From assembly GCF_000720135.1 (NCBI RefSeq), contig NZ_JOIU01000016.1, forward strand, positions 62,001 through 126,000: DNA of 64,000 nucleotides. Reading direction: 5' to 3'. The DNA is from Streptomyces sp. NRRL S-1022. Its GTDB lineage: Bacteria > Actinomycetota > Actinomycetes > Streptomycetales > Streptomycetaceae. The notes under the pieces are model-generated. The model was given only the letters and a program-made list of their open reading frames with translations. It had not been told where the DNA came from and did no database searches. Below are positions 25,697 to 35,372 of the stretch, in pieces. Position 1 is the stretch's first letter; each line of letters starts with the position of its first letter. The position numbers and the translations under genes were made by a program.

Positions 25697-26719
25697 ATGC
25701 TGATCGCTCAGCGCCCCTCGTTGACCGAAGAGGTCGTCGACGAGTTCCGCTCCCGGTTCGTGATCGAGCCGCTGGAGCCGGGCTTCGGCTACACCCTCGG
25801 CAACTCCCTCCGCCGTACCCTCCTCTCCTCGATCCCCGGTGCCGCTGTCACCAGCATCCGGATCGACGGCGTGCTGCACGAGTTCACCACCGTGCCGGGC
25901 GTCAAGGAGGACGTCACCGACCTGATCCTCAACATCAAGCAGCTGGTCGTCTCCTCGGAGCACGACGAGCCGGTCGTGATGTACCTGCGCAAGCAGGGCC
26001 CGGGTCTGGTCACCGCCGCCGACATCGCGCCCCCGGCCGGTGTCGAGGTGCACAACCCCGACCTCGTCCTCGCCACGCTCAACGGCAAGGGCAAGCTGGA
26101 GATGGAGCTGACCGTCGAGCGCGGTCGCGGTTACGTCTCCGCCGTGCAGAACAAGCAGGTGGGCCAGGAGATCGGCCGTATCCCGGTCGACTCGATCTAC
26201 TCGCCGGTTCTCAAGGTCACGTACAAGGTCGAGGCCACGCGTGTCGAGCAGCGCACCGACTTCGACAAGCTGATCGTCGACGTCGAGACCAAGCAGGCGA
26301 TGCGTCCGCGTGACGCCATGGCCTCCGCGGGCAAGACGCTGGTCGAGCTGTTCGGTCTCGCCCGCGAGCTGAACATCGACGCCGAGGGCATCGACATGGG
26401 CCCGTCCCCGACGGACGCCGCCCTTGCCGCCGACCTGGCGCTGCCGATCGAGGAGCTGGAGCTCACCGTTCGGTCGTACAACTGCCTCAAGCGTGAGGGC
26501 ATCCACTCCGTGGGTGAGCTGGTCGCGCGCTCCGAGGCCGACCTCCTCGACATTCGCAACTTCGGTGCGAAGTCCATCGACGAGGTCAAGGCGAAGCTGG
26601 CCGGCATGGGCCTGGCCCTGAAGGACAGCCCGCCCGGATTCGACCCCACGGCCGCTGCCGACGCCTTCGGCGCCGACGACGACGCGGACGCGGGTTTCGT
26701 GGAGACCGAGCAGTACTGA
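25697..26719 (+). CDS. rpoA: DNA-directed RNA polymerase subunit alpha
   Basis: 340 residues. The N-terminal domain (about 1-230), starting [20 protein letters not shown], dimerises and scaffolds beta and beta-prime. The C-terminal domain (about 250-320; [39 protein letters not shown]) binds UP elements and activators. It ends in a short acidic tail. It lies downstream of the 14-bp hairpin and upstream of rplQ, as is normal. Confidence 0.99.
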   Translation: MLIAQRPSLTEEVVDEFRSRFVIEPLEPGFGYTLGNSLRRTLLSSIPGAAVTSIRIDGVLHEFTTVPGVKEDVTDLILNIKQLVVSSEHDEPVVMYLRKQGPGLVTAADIAPPAGVEVHNPDLVLATLNGKGKLEMELTVERGRGYVSAVQNKQVGQEIGRIPVDSIYSPVLKVTYKVEATRVEQRTDFDKLIVDVETKQAMRPRDAMASAGKTLVELFGLARELNIDAEGIDMGPSPTDAALAADLALPIEELELTVRSYNCLKREGIHSVGELVARSEADLLDIRNFGAKSIDEVKAKLAGMGLALKDSPPGFDPTAAADAFGADDDADAGFVETEQY

Positions 26720-26804
26720 TCGGTCGTTGCCGGTGAGCATCCGCTCATCGGGTTCCTGACCCCGGTACCTGATACGGCCGGGGCAGACACACAGGAGAAA
26801 GAAC

Positions 26805-27299
26805 ATGCCGAAGCCCACCAAGGGTGCCCGTCTGGGCGGCAGCGCCGCGCACGAGAAGCTCCTCCTCGCCAACCTGGCGAAGAGCCTCTTCGAGCACGGC
26901 CGTATCACCACCACCGAGGCGAAGGCCCGCCGTCTGCGGCCGTACGCCGAGCGTCTGGTCACCAAGGCGAAGAAGGGCGACCTTCACAACCGCCGTCAGG
27001 TGCTCCAGGTCATCACGGACAAGAGCGTCGTCCACACGCTCTTCACCGAGATCGGCCCGCGGTACGAGAACCGTCCGGGTGGTTACACCCGCATCACCAA
27101 GATCGGTAACCGCCGTGGCGACAACGCGCCCATGGCCGTCATCGAGCTGGTCGAGGCGCTGACGGTCGCGCAGCAGGCGACCGGTGAGGCCGAGGCCGCC
27201 ACCAAGCGTGCGGTCAAGGAGTCCGAGGAGGCCAAGGCCCCCGAGGCGACCGAGGCTCCGGCCGAGGAGGCCGCTGCCGAGGAGTCCAAGGACGCGTAA
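26805..27299 (+). CDS. rplQ: 50S ribosomal protein L17 with acidic C-terminal tail
   Basis: 164 residues. The core (1-~115) has the signature [20 protein letters not shown] and [13 protein letters not shown]. It is followed by a ~45-residue Ala/Glu-rich tail absent from shorter bacterial L17 proteins and common in actinobacteria. L17 lies near the tunnel exit. It is the last gene of the alpha operon; a perfect hairpin with a UUCG loop follows 17 bases later. Confidence 0.97.
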   Translation: MPKPTKGARLGGSAAHEKLLLANLAKSLFEHGRITTTEAKARRLRPYAERLVTKAKKGDLHNRRQVLQVITDKSVVHTLFTEIGPRYENRPGGYTRITKIGNRRGDNAPMAVIELVEALTVAQQATGEAEAATKRAVKESEEAKAPEATEAPAEEAAAEESKDA

Positions 27300-27315
27300 G
27301 CGCTCCGTGGCGTTC

Positions 27316-27347
27316 GCGGGCCCGTTCCTTTCGAGGAGCGGGCCCGC
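27316..27347 (+). terminator. Terminator of the alpha operon (UUCG tetraloop)
   Basis: Arms GCGGGCCCGTTCCT and AGGAGCGGGCCCGC close a TTCG tetraloop, 14 bp with one G-U pair, followed by a pyrimidine-rich TCTCGTGTTCCT. This is the strongest terminator-like structure in the window and marks the end of the ribosomal block. Confidence 0.8.
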
Positions 27348-27373
27348 TCTCGTGTTCCTGAGAGGATCCGTAC

Positions 27374-28237
27374 GTGAGTGATGAAGTACAGCCCGGGCAC
27401 GTCCGTCTCCGTCTCGATCTCTCCTACGACGGCACCGGCTTCCACGGCTGGGCCAAGCAGGCCGGTGGCCGGCGGACCGTGCAGGGGGAGATCGAGGACG
27501 CGCTGCGGACGGTGACCCGGTCGCGGGAGACCTACGAGCTGACGGTCGCCGGGCGGACCGATGCCGGGGTGCACGCGCGCGGGCAGGTGGCCCATGTGGA
27601 TCTGCCCGAAGGCGTGTGGCGCGAGCACCACGAGAAGCTGCTCAAGCGGCTCGCCGGCCGGCTGCCGAGGGACGTGCGGGTCTGGGCGCTGCGGGAGGCG
27701 CCGAGCGGCTTCAACGCGCGGTTCTCCGCCGTCTGGCGGCGGTACGCCTACCGGGTCACCGACAACCCCGGGGGAGTGGACCCCCTGCTGCGGGGACACG
27801 TCCTCTGGCACGACTGGCCGCTCGACGTGGGCGCCATGAACGAGGCGGCCCGGGCGCTGCTCGGCGAGCACGACTTCGCCGCCTACTGCAAGAGGCGCGA
27901 GGGCGCGACCACCATCCGCACACTCCAGGAGCTGAGCCTGGTCCGGGGCGACGACGGCATCATCACCGCTACCGTGCGGGCGGACGCGTTCTGCCACAAC
28001 ATGGTGCGCTCGCTGATCGGGGCGCTGCTGTTCGTGGGGGACGGGCACCGGGGGCCGGAGTGGCCCGGGAAGGTGCTGGCCGCGGGGGTGCGGGACTCGG
28101 CCGTCCATGTCGTACGGCCGCACGGGCTGACGCTGGAGGAGGTCGGCTACCCGGCGGACGAGCTGCTGGCGGCGCGGAACAAGGAGGCCCGGAACAAGCG
28201 GTCGTTGCCCGGCGCACCTGGCTGCGAAACCTGTTAG
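27374..28237 (+). CDS. truA: tRNA pseudouridine(38-40) synthase TruA
   Basis: 287 residues from GTG 27374. It isomerises uridines 38-40 in the tRNA anticodon arm. The catalytic motif is [15 protein letters not shown] (Asp in RTDAG); also [16 protein letters not shown] near the N-terminus and [14 protein letters not shown] near the C-terminus. It follows the alpha operon terminator, so it probably has its own promoter or depends on read-through. The position after rplQ is conserved. Confidence 0.97.
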   Translation: MSDEVQPGHVRLRLDLSYDGTGFHGWAKQAGGRRTVQGEIEDALRTVTRSRETYELTVAGRTDAGVHARGQVAHVDLPEGVWREHHEKLLKRLAGRLPRDVRVWALREAPSGFNARFSAVWRRYAYRVTDNPGGVDPLLRGHVLWHDWPLDVGAMNEAARALLGEHDFAAYCKRREGATTIRTLQELSLVRGDDGIITATVRADAFCHNMVRSLIGALLFVGDGHRGPEWPGKVLAAGVRDSAVHVVRPHGLTLEEVGYPADELLAARNKEARNKRSLPGAPGCETC

Positions 28238-28422
28238 TTACGTTGCATTTAGCAGCGCTTATGCCCCATGTCTGGACTTACCGGGCGTAGTCGTCCTGGT
28301 CGCCTCTTACGCCGTTCATACCTCTCGATTACTGTTGCGCCTTCCGGCCGCATGTTCCACAGGGGGTGGCCGGGTTGGCTGGGGGGTCGACGGGTCGTAC
28401 GGGCCCGGGGTTGGACAACGGC

Positions 28423-30039
28423 ATGACTTCAGTGGGTCCCGCGCGGACCGGGGGGCGTCGCGCGGCGCCCCGGAGCAGCGGGCGGCGACGGGCGGGGCGC
28501 GGTGGCCGCCCCGCGCTGGGGCTGCTGCCGCTCCCGCCCTCGGACAAGGAGAAGTACTCCTACGCGCACCGCAACCTGTGGATCCTGACGATCAGCTCGC
28601 TGATCAGCTTCTGCTGCCTGGTGACGAGCCAGTTCAAGCTGGCGCAGTCCACGCCGGTGCTGTGGATCTACACCCCGCTGCTGGTGTTCACGGTCGTCTA
28701 CTACCTGGTGTCGCTCCGGGTGAACGGCTTCACCCGGGACTTCGACATCGCCCACCACCGGCGGCTGGCGCAGAACTGGCGGCCCGCGGTGTACCCGACC
28801 GTCGACGTGTTCCTGCCGGTGTGCGGCGAGCCCATCGAGGTGCTGCACAACACCTGGCGGCACGTGCGGGCGATGGCCGACCGGTACCCCGGGGTCTGCG
28901 TGCCGTTCGTGCTGGACGACGGCGCGAGCCCGGAGCTGGCGGCGATGGCCCGGGACTTCGGCTTCCGCTACGGCACCCGGGAGAACCGGGGCTGGTTCAA
29001 GAAGGCCGGCAACCTGCACTTCGGCTTCGGGCAGTCCGACGGCGAGTACATCCTCATCCTCGACGCCGACTTCACCCCGCGGGCCGACCTGCTGGAGGAG
29101 CTGCTGCCGTACATGGACGACGATCCGCGGATCGGCATCGTCCAGTCCCCGCAGTACTTCCGGGTGCTCGACTCGCAGAACTGGATCGAGCGCGGCGCGG
29201 GCGCGGTGCAGGAGCTGTTCTACCGCTCCGTGCAGGTGTCCCGGCAGGGCAGTGACGGCGCGATCTGCGTCGGCTCCTGCGCGATCTACCGGCGGGCGGC
29301 CCTGGAGACCAACGGCGGCACGACCCTGATCGAGCACTCCGAGGACGTGCACACCGGCTTCGACCTGCGGGGGCTCGGCTGGGACCTGCGCTATGTGCCG
29401 GTCGCCGTCTCCACCGGCGTGTGCCCGGACAACGCCGGCGCCTTCTTCAACCAGCAGTACCGCTGGTGCTCGGGCTCGATGAGCCTGCTGGGCAGCCGCA
29501 AGTTCTGGCAGGCCAGGATCCGGCTCTCCAGCCGGCTGTGCTACATGTCCGGGTTCTTCTACTACATCCACACCGCGCTGTTCACCTTCGCGGCCCCGGT
29601 CATCCCGATCGTGCTGCTGCTGATGATGCCGGAGAAGCTCAAGGTCGAGCACCTGCTGCTGGTGCTGCCGAGCATCCTCTACACCACGATCGTCTTCCCG
29701 ATGTGGCACCGGGCGCCGTACCGCCTGGAGGCGTGGGCGGCCCGCATGATGTACGGCTGGGCGCACGTCTTCGCCATCTGGGACATCCTGCGCAAGAACC
29801 GCATGGGCTGGCAGCCGACCGGCTCCTCCGGCGCCAAGAAGAACAAGACCCGGCGCTTCTGGATCGGCATGTGGGCGTGGAGCGGCGGCACGGCGCTGGT
29901 CTGGGTCACCGCTGCGGTGTACCGGACGTTCACCATGAACGCCCCGGACTTCGCCCTGGTCCTGTCCTCCGGGCTGTTCTACGCGCTGGTCGTCGGCCGC
30001 GTCCTGGTCCAGCCGCGCGTGGGGGCGGAGGCCGTCTGA
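28423..30039 (+). CDS. Cellulose-synthase-like membrane glycosyltransferase (GT2)
   Basis: 538 residues from ATG 28423; an in-frame GTG at 28366 would add 19. The family polymerises beta-linked glycans and exports them. Two TM helices (~52-95) precede the catalytic domain: VLDDGAS, ILDADFTP (DxD), HSEDVHTGF (TED-like general base) and QQYRW (QxxRW), the full D,D,D,QxxRW set. Three or more TM helices follow. No PilZ domain is seen, so cyclic-di-GMP control through PilZ is not expected. The stop overlaps the next start. The product glycan is unknown; the GH26-like neighbour suggests a beta-1,4-linked hexose polymer. It lies between truA and rplM, normally a short interval. Confidence 0.85.
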   Translation: MTSVGPARTGGRRAAPRSSGRRRAGRGGRPALGLLPLPPSDKEKYSYAHRNLWILTISSLISFCCLVTSQFKLAQSTPVLWIYTPLLVFTVVYYLVSLRVNGFTRDFDIAHHRRLAQNWRPAVYPTVDVFLPVCGEPIEVLHNTWRHVRAMADRYPGVCVPFVLDDGASPELAAMARDFGFRYGTRENRGWFKKAGNLHFGFGQSDGEYILILDADFTPRADLLEELLPYMDDDPRIGIVQSPQYFRVLDSQNWIERGAGAVQELFYRSVQVSRQGSDGAICVGSCAIYRRAALETNGGTTLIEHSEDVHTGFDLRGLGWDLRYVPVAVSTGVCPDNAGAFFNQQYRWCSGSMSLLGSRKFWQARIRLSSRLCYMSGFFYYIHTALFTFAAPVIPIVLLLMMPEKLKVEHLLLVLPSILYTTIVFPMWHRAPYRLEAWAARMMYGWAHVFAIWDILRKNRMGWQPTGSSGAKKNKTRRFWIGMWAWSGGTALVWVTAAVYRTFTMNAPDFALVLSSGLFYALVVGRVLVQPRVGAEAV

Positions 30040-31067
30040 TGCGATCGGCGAAACCTCCCGCCAGGGGCCGTGCGGCGCTGGCCGGCGCTCTCGCCGGCCT
30101 CCTGGCGCTCACCGGCTGCTCGCTCCTCGGCGACGACGACGGCGGCTCGCCGGGGTCCGGCACCGGCACCGTGGCCCCGCACTCCTCCGCGAGGGCCGGC
30201 CAGGACATCCCCTACGACGTCACGCCCCTGCTGAAGCCCGCGAAGAAGTACTACGGCGTGGCCGTGCCGGGCGCCCCGACCTCCATGAAGAGCGTCGACG
30301 CGTACACCGGGATGACCGGCAAGCAGCCGAACCTCGTCGAGTACTACGCCGGCTGGGGCGACGGCTTCGACGCCACCGGGGTGCGCAACGCCTGGGCCGA
30401 GGGCGCGCTGACGCTGATGTCCTGGGAGCCCTTCGACACCCCGCTCACCGACATCGCGGCGGCCAGGTCGGACGCGTACATCAAGGAGTACGCGACCGCC
30501 GTCCGCCGGCTGAACCTGCCCGTGGTGATCGACTTCGCGGACGAGTTCAACGGCCACTGGGAGAAGTGGGGCACGGACGACGTGACCCCGGCCCAGTACG
30601 TGGCCGCCTGGCGGCACATCCACCAGACCTTCGTGGACGCCGGCGCCACCAACGTCATCTGGGCCTGGTCGCCCAACATCGTCAACCCGGTGCGGAACGT
30701 GAAGCTGGAGCCGTACTACCCGGGCGACGCCTACGTCGACTGGATCGGTCTGATCGGCTACTTCACCACCGGCTCCGACAACACCTTCGACAGCGTCTTC
30801 GGGCTCACCCGCGACCGGATCCGCACCTTCACCAAGAAGCCGTTCCTGCTCCTGGAGACCGCCGCCATGCCCGGCGAGCGGCGCCGCGCCGACATCCGCA
30901 ACCTGTTCGCGGGCGTCGCGGCCGACGACGACATGCTCGGCTTCGTCTGGTTCAACCACAAGAAGCGCGCCGACTGGCGGCTGGAGGCCAGCCCGCGGGC
31001 GCTGAAGGAGTTCAAGCACCTGGCAGCCGACGACCGGTTCGGCTTCGACGTACGGAAGCCGTCATGA
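30039..31067 (+). CDS. GH26-like glycoside hydrolase lipoprotein
   Basis: 342 residues. A signal with lipobox LTGC at about residues 24-27 predicts surface anchoring. The rest resembles GH26 (beta-mannanase clan A barrel): DFADEFNGHWEKWG supplies the acid/base Glu in place of the usual HEMNG, IWAWSPN and YPGDAYVDWIGLIGY are typical, and FLLLETAAMPG should carry the nucleophile Glu. Its start overlaps the stop of the glycan synthase, so it probably trims or releases that polymer. Substrate specificity is inferred only from family resemblance. Confidence 0.75.
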   Translation: MRSAKPPARGRAALAGALAGLLALTGCSLLGDDDGGSPGSGTGTVAPHSSARAGQDIPYDVTPLLKPAKKYYGVAVPGAPTSMKSVDAYTGMTGKQPNLVEYYAGWGDGFDATGVRNAWAEGALTLMSWEPFDTPLTDIAAARSDAYIKEYATAVRRLNLPVVIDFADEFNGHWEKWGTDDVTPAQYVAAWRHIHQTFVDAGATNVIWAWSPNIVNPVRNVKLEPYYPGDAYVDWIGLIGYFTTGSDNTFDSVFGLTRDRIRTFTKKPFLLLETAAMPGERRRADIRNLFAGVAADDDMLGFVWFNHKKRADWRLEASPRALKEFKHLAADDRFGFDVRKPS

Positions 31068-32947
31068 CCTCACGACCGCAGTACTACACCCCCGAGCCGT
31101 ACGACCCGTACGCCGACGACGAGCCGCAGGACGGCTGGTTCAACTCCGACGGCCACATCCCGCGCCAGCCGCAGTCCTACGACGTCCCCCAGTCCTACGA
31201 CGCCCCCCAGTCCTACGACGCCCCCCAGGCGTACGAGGTCCCCGAGGCGCACGAGGTCCCCCGGACGTACGGGACCCCCGACGGGTACGAGACACCCGAG
31301 GGGTACGACTACGACCCCCGGACCTATCCGTACCAGCAGCCGGCCGACCAGCCGACGTTCGCCCTGCACACCGTGCCGGAAGCGGCCGAGGAGGCCGAGC
31401 CGGGGTACCACGTGCCGGAGACCCCCGAGGTCGGCTGGGACATGGCCGCCAGCCGGCGGCGCGCCTGGGTCAGCCGGGCCGTGCTGCTGTTCGTGCTGGC
31501 CGTCCAGGCGGTGCTCTCGCTGCGCCTTGCCAACTCGGCGTTCCAGGACGAGGCCCTGTACCTGTCGGCCGGCCACGCCGAGCTGCAGCACCTGGTGCAC
31601 GGCACCCCGCTGCCGGTGAACTACGCGGCGTACTTCTCCGGCTCGCCGCAGCTGTACCCGGTGCTCGCCGCCGCCGTCGACGACCGCTTCGGGCTCGCGG
31701 GGGCGCGCACCCTCAGCCTGGCCTTCATGCTGGGCACCACCGCGCTGCTGTACTCCTTCACCCGGCGGCTGTTCAACGAGCGGGCGGCGCTGGCCGGCGC
31801 GGCGCTCTTCGCCGTGGTGCAGTCGACCGTCGTCATGGGGTACTTCGCCACCTACGACGCCGCCGCCGTCTTCCTGCTGGCCCTGGCCACCTGGATCGTC
31901 GTACGCACCGACCGGGCACCCGTGGCCGCCGTGCTGCTCGCCGCGCCCGTCGCCGTGCTCGCCGTCGGCGTGAAGTACGCCTCCGCGCTGTACCTGCCGA
32001 CCATCGTCGTGCTCGCGCTGCTCACCGGCTGGCCGCACAAGGGCGGCAAGGCCTTCGTGCGGATGCTGCTGCTCGGGCTCGGCATCGGCGCCCTGCTGGC
32101 GGCCGGCATGTACAGCACCGACCTGCTGGCCGGCGTGCGGCAGACCACCACCGACCGCGACCACGGTTCCGACAGCGCCGCCTTCCTGCTCCAGCGGTCG
32201 GCCGAGTGGGGCGGGCTGATGTTCCTCACCGCCGTCGGCGGCGCGCTCTCCTACGTGCGGCGCAGCCGGATGAACGAGTCGCCGCTCGCCCAGCGGCTGG
32301 GCAACCCCGGCTGGCGCTGGCGCGCGCTGCTCGGTCTGGTGCTGTGCGGCACCGCCCTGCTCGCGCCCGCGTACCAGGTGCACCTGGGGACCGTGGTCTC
32401 GCTGTTCAAGCACGTCGGCTTCGGACTGCTCTTCGCCGCGCCGATGGCCGGCGTGGGCGTGACCCGGCTGATCGGCGCCCACTTCCGCTATCCCCAGCTC
32501 GGCATCATGCTGTGGACGGCGACGCTCTGCCTCGGCATCTCCCAGGCGGACTGGCGGTTCGGCGTCTGGCCCGACTCCGCGAAGATGATCCAGGTCATCG
32601 ACTCCCACGTGGACCGCAAGGGCCACTACCTGGCGTCGACGCCCGAGGTCCCCGTCTACTACCTGCGCGAGAAGACCAGCCAGCGGCAGTGGCAGGGCGC
32701 GTTCGCCATGGAGTACACGGACAGGAAGGGCCGGCACCACTCGGGTGACGCCGGCTACCGGGCCGCGCTGCGCGACGGCGAGTACGACCTGATCGTCCTG
32801 GACGGCCTGACCAACCCGCGGGTGGACACCGTCGTCGCGGACGCGCTCAAGGGCAACGCGCACTACCGGCTCCTCGCCGACCTGCCGTTCCGCAACTCCA
32901 GCGGCACGGGTCACTACCGCGTCTGGGTCAAGACCTCACGACCGTGA
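31064..32947 (+). CDS. GT-C type membrane glycosyltransferase (GT39/ArnT-like)
   Basis: 627 residues. Residues 1-~125 are a disordered, Tyr/Pro/Asp-rich cytoplasmic region with tandem SYDAPQ-type hexapeptides encoded by 18-bp DNA repeats around 31170-31230. A TM helix follows (VLLFVLAVQAVLSL) and then a loop with FQDEALYLSAGH, in which the Asp/Glu pair matches the catalytic acidic motif of lipid-linked-sugar transferases. About ten more TM helices follow, and a C-terminal extracytoplasmic domain. The expected donor is a polyprenyl-phosphate sugar, which the next gene could make. It overlaps the GH26-like gene by four bases. Confidence 0.8.
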   Translation: MTSRPQYYTPEPYDPYADDEPQDGWFNSDGHIPRQPQSYDVPQSYDAPQSYDAPQAYEVPEAHEVPRTYGTPDGYETPEGYDYDPRTYPYQQPADQPTFALHTVPEAAEEAEPGYHVPETPEVGWDMAASRRRAWVSRAVLLFVLAVQAVLSLRLANSAFQDEALYLSAGHAELQHLVHGTPLPVNYAAYFSGSPQLYPVLAAAVDDRFGLAGARTLSLAFMLGTTALLYSFTRRLFNERAALAGAALFAVVQSTVVMGYFATYDAAAVFLLALATWIVVRTDRAPVAAVLLAAPVAVLAVGVKYASALYLPTIVVLALLTGWPHKGGKAFVRMLLLGLGIGALLAAGMYSTDLLAGVRQTTTDRDHGSDSAAFLLQRSAEWGGLMFLTAVGGALSYVRRSRMNESPLAQRLGNPGWRWRALLGLVLCGTALLAPAYQVHLGTVVSLFKHVGFGLLFAAPMAGVGVTRLIGAHFRYPQLGIMLWTATLCLGISQADWRFGVWPDSAKMIQVIDSHVDRKGHYLASTPEVPVYYLREKTSQRQWQGAFAMEYTDRKGRHHSGDAGYRAALRDGEYDLIVLDGLTNPRVDTVVADALKGNAHYRLLADLPFRNSSGTGHYRVWVKTSRP

Positions 32948-32986
32948 CCTCCTGACCAAGACGCCCACGGGGAAAGAAGAGCGAGG

Positions 32987-33730
32987 ATGACGCACGACGA
33001 GACAGCGGTCACCGTGGTGATGCCGACCTACAACGAGGCGGCGAACCTGCCGGGCATGGCCGAGGCGGTGCTCGCCCTGCCGCTGGACGGACTCCATCTG
33101 AAGGTCGTCGACGACTCCAGCCCGGACGGCACCGGGCGGATCGCCGAGGAGCTGGCCGAGCGGTACAACCGGGCCGGCCGGCGCCGGATGAGCGTGCTGC
33201 ACCGCACCGGGAAGGACGGGCTGGGGCGGGCATACGCGGCCGGCATGTCCGCCGCGCTGGAGGAGGGCGCCGCGTACGTCGTCCAGATGGACGCCGACGG
33301 CAGCCACCCCGTGGAGGCCGTGCCCCGCATGCTCCGGGCGGCCCTGGACTCCGGCGCCGGGCTGGTCGTCGGCAGCCGGTACGTCGAGGGCGGCTCGCTG
33401 GACGAGGCGTGGGGGGCGCACCGGGTGCTGCTGTCCCGCTTCGCCAACCGGTACGCGCGCGCGGTCCTCGGCACCGAGATCCGGGACATCACCGCCGGCT
33501 TCAACCTGTGGTCGGCGCCGACCTTGCGGGACGTGGACCTGTCGTCCCTGGACAGCGCGGGCTACAGCTTCCAGGTGGAGCTGAAGTACAAGGCCGTACG
33601 GGCCGGGCACCCGGCGGTGGAGATCCCGATCCGCTTCACCGAGCGCACGGAGGGTGTCTCCAAGATGACCCTGCGCACCCAGCTGGAGTCGGCGGTGATC
33701 CCGCTGCGGCTGCGGCTGCGGCGGCGCTAG
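32987..33730 (+). CDS. Polyprenol-phosphate mannose synthase-like GT2
   Basis: 247 residues. The family transfers mannose from GDP-mannose to polyprenyl phosphate. Motifs: VVMPTYNEAANLPG, KVVDDSSPDGTG, QMDADGSHP (DxD) and the C-terminal RFTERTEGVSKM. There is no C-terminal GtrA-like membrane domain, so the membrane part is separate, consistent with the adjacent GT-C transferase. It is the last gene of the four-gene glycan cluster, 39 bases after the GT-C gene. Other hexose donors cannot be excluded. Confidence 0.85.
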   Translation: MTHDETAVTVVMPTYNEAANLPGMAEAVLALPLDGLHLKVVDDSSPDGTGRIAEELAERYNRAGRRRMSVLHRTGKDGLGRAYAAGMSAALEEGAAYVVQMDADGSHPVEAVPRMLRAALDSGAGLVVGSRYVEGGSLDEAWGAHRVLLSRFANRYARAVLGTEIRDITAGFNLWSAPTLRDVDLSSLDSAGYSFQVELKYKAVRAGHPAVEIPIRFTERTEGVSKMTLRTQLESAVIPLRLRLRRR

Positions 33731-33735
33731 CCGGG

Positions 33736-34608
33736 CTACCGGTTGGCGGCGGCCGAGGCCTGCGCCTGGCCGCGGCGGTGGATCTGGTTCGCGGTGAACT
33801 GGGCCAGATCGTTGCCGGTGCGGAAGACCTTGGTGTCCTTGGTGGTGACGTTCTTGCCGCTGGTGAAGCCGGAGATCGTGAAGTAGGCGTAGCGGCCGTA
33901 GGCGTTGCGGGTGGAGCGGCAGAACGCGCCGTCGCAGAACGGCTTGACGCCCTTGCCGAACAGCGAGCGCACGATGCTCCGGTCGTCGGTCTGCGCCTTG
34001 GCCTTCGTGGCCTGGGCCGCGGTGTCGAACACGGCGACGCCGACGGTGACCGCGATGCCGCCGTTGCTGTAGGTGGTGCGCATCAGGCGGGTGCAGCCGT
34101 TGGCGGTGAGGATCTTGGGCAGGGTGCCGCCCGCGGCGGTGGCGCAGCTCGTGGTGTCGGCCGTCAGGCCCTTCTTGTACACCGTGCCGCTCATGGTGAG
34201 CTGCTTGCCCGGGAACAGGGTGTCCGGGCTGAGCGGGGCGGTGTCCTTCTTGGCGCTGGATATGAAGTCCGCGGGGTCGAGCGGCGGCGGGGCGCTGGTG
34301 GGCGCGAAGGACGGCGTCGCGCCGGCGGAGCCCGGTATGGAGGCGCTGGCGGGCAGGTCGCCGGGGCCGGCCTGCGGATCACCGCCGTTCGCGGAGACCA
34401 CGGCCATGGCGACCGCGGTGCCTATCGCGGCCACGGCGAGGCCGCCGCCGGCTATGAACAGCAGCTTGCGGCGTTTGTTCCGTGTCTCCGAGGCCTCGGC
34501 GAGCGCGGCCCAGTCCGGTGTCCCGTCGTCTCCGGCGTTCCACGGCTGCTGGGATTGCGGTTTCCAGGGATCCCACTGAGACTGGGGTCCCCCCTGCCCG
34601 TAACTCAT
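33736..34608 (-). CDS. Single-pass membrane protein with extracytoplasmic domain, unknown function
   Basis: 290 residues starting MSYGQGGPQ. A Gln/Pro/Trp-rich cytoplasmic segment (1-~45) precedes one TM helix (LLFIAGGGLAVAAIGTAVAMAV). A Pro/Ser/Ala-rich linker leads to a globular outer domain of about 200 residues with Cys pairs (TTSCATAA, TANGCTR, KPFCDGAFCRS) that may form disulfides. No family was recognised; the layout is common in Streptomyces envelope proteins of unknown role. It is convergent with the glycan cluster, the two stop codons being five bases apart, and divergent from rplM. Confidence 0.75.
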   Translation of the reverse strand: MSYGQGGPQSQWDPWKPQSQQPWNAGDDGTPDWAALAEASETRNKRRKLLFIAGGGLAVAAIGTAVAMAVVSANGGDPQAGPGDLPASASIPGSAGATPSFAPTSAPPPLDPADFISSAKKDTAPLSPDTLFPGKQLTMSGTVYKKGLTADTTSCATAAGGTLPKILTANGCTRLMRTTYSNGGIAVTVGVAVFDTAAQATKAKAQTDDRSIVRSLFGKGVKPFCDGAFCRSTRNAYGRYAYFTISGFTSGKNVTTKDTKVFRTGNDLAQFTANQIHRRGQAQASAAANR

Positions 34609-34677
34609 GGGGCGCATCTTAGACGGGGGACCGGGGGTGCGGGGTCCGTCTGTCGGCCTATGTCGGCCTGCCTCGTT

Positions 34678-34707
34678 TTGACCCGTCCGGGGGCCGCCCG
34701 GTAACCT
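34678..34707 (+). promoter_or_regulatory. rplM-rpsI promoter
   Basis: TTGACC (34678-34683), an 18-bp spacer and TAACCT (34702-34707), close to the HrdB consensus. The leader would be about 170 nt before the rplM GTG. Such a long leader on a two-gene ribosomal operon could carry an autogenous site. The divergent membrane-protein gene starts at 34608, so its promoter must overlap this region. Confidence 0.65.
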
Positions 34708-34886
34708 ACTTCTTCGTTGTGTATTGGCTTGCTCATTCTCACGGGACGGGCCCTTACACCGGTCCACCGGGCCGATGACCAGCGACCCCACGTACGCGGT
34801 ATGCGTCGCCGCAGTGGGTGAGGGCTGTCGTGATCGTTTCGGTGACCTTGTTTAGGACCATTCACTCGAAGCGAAGGCTACGAACC

Positions 34887-35330
34887 GTGCGTACGTACAG
34901 CCCCAAGCCCGGCGATGTGACGCGCCAGTGGCACGTCATCGACGCTCAGGACGTTGTCCTGGGCCGTCTCGCCACCACTGCTGCGACCCTCCTGCGGGGC
35001 AAGCACAAGCCGATCTACGCGCCGCACGTCGACGCTGGTGACTTCGTCATCATCATCAACGCCGACAAGGTGCACCTGTCCGGCAACAAGCGGACCCAGA
35101 AGATGGCGTACCGCCACTCCGGCTACCCGGGTGGTCTGCGCTCCGTCCGCTACGACGAGCTGCTCGACAAGAACCCCGAGAAGGCCATCGAGAAGGCCGT
35201 CAAGGGCATGCTCCCCAAGAACACTCTGGGCCGTCAGATGCTCTCGAAGCTGAAGGTCTACAAGGGTGACCAGCACCCGCACGCTGCCCAGCAGCCGGTG
35301 CCGTTCGAGATCACCCAGGTCGCGCAGTAA
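34887..35330 (+). CDS. rplM: 50S ribosomal protein L13
   Basis: 147 residues from GTG 34887, starting [20 protein letters not shown]. Upstream in-frame codons exist back to 34818 but lack family similarity, and GTG gives the standard L13 length. L13 is an early 50S assembly protein. Signatures: [21 protein letters not shown] and [18 protein letters not shown]. It forms an operon with rpsI 42 bases downstream. Confidence 0.97.
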   Translation: MRTYSPKPGDVTRQWHVIDAQDVVLGRLATTAATLLRGKHKPIYAPHVDAGDFVIIINADKVHLSGNKRTQKMAYRHSGYPGGLRSVRYDELLDKNPEKAIEKAVKGMLPKNTLGRQMLSKLKVYKGDQHPHAAQQPVPFEITQVAQ

Positions 35331-35372
35331 GTCCGGCCACCCCCTAAGACTGAAGAGAATCTGAGGAGAATC

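Noticed and set aside
27374..33730. Mobile element as carrier of the glycan cluster
   Set aside because: No transposase, integrase, terminal repeats or target-site duplication were seen at either end. The insertion is inferred only from gene order.
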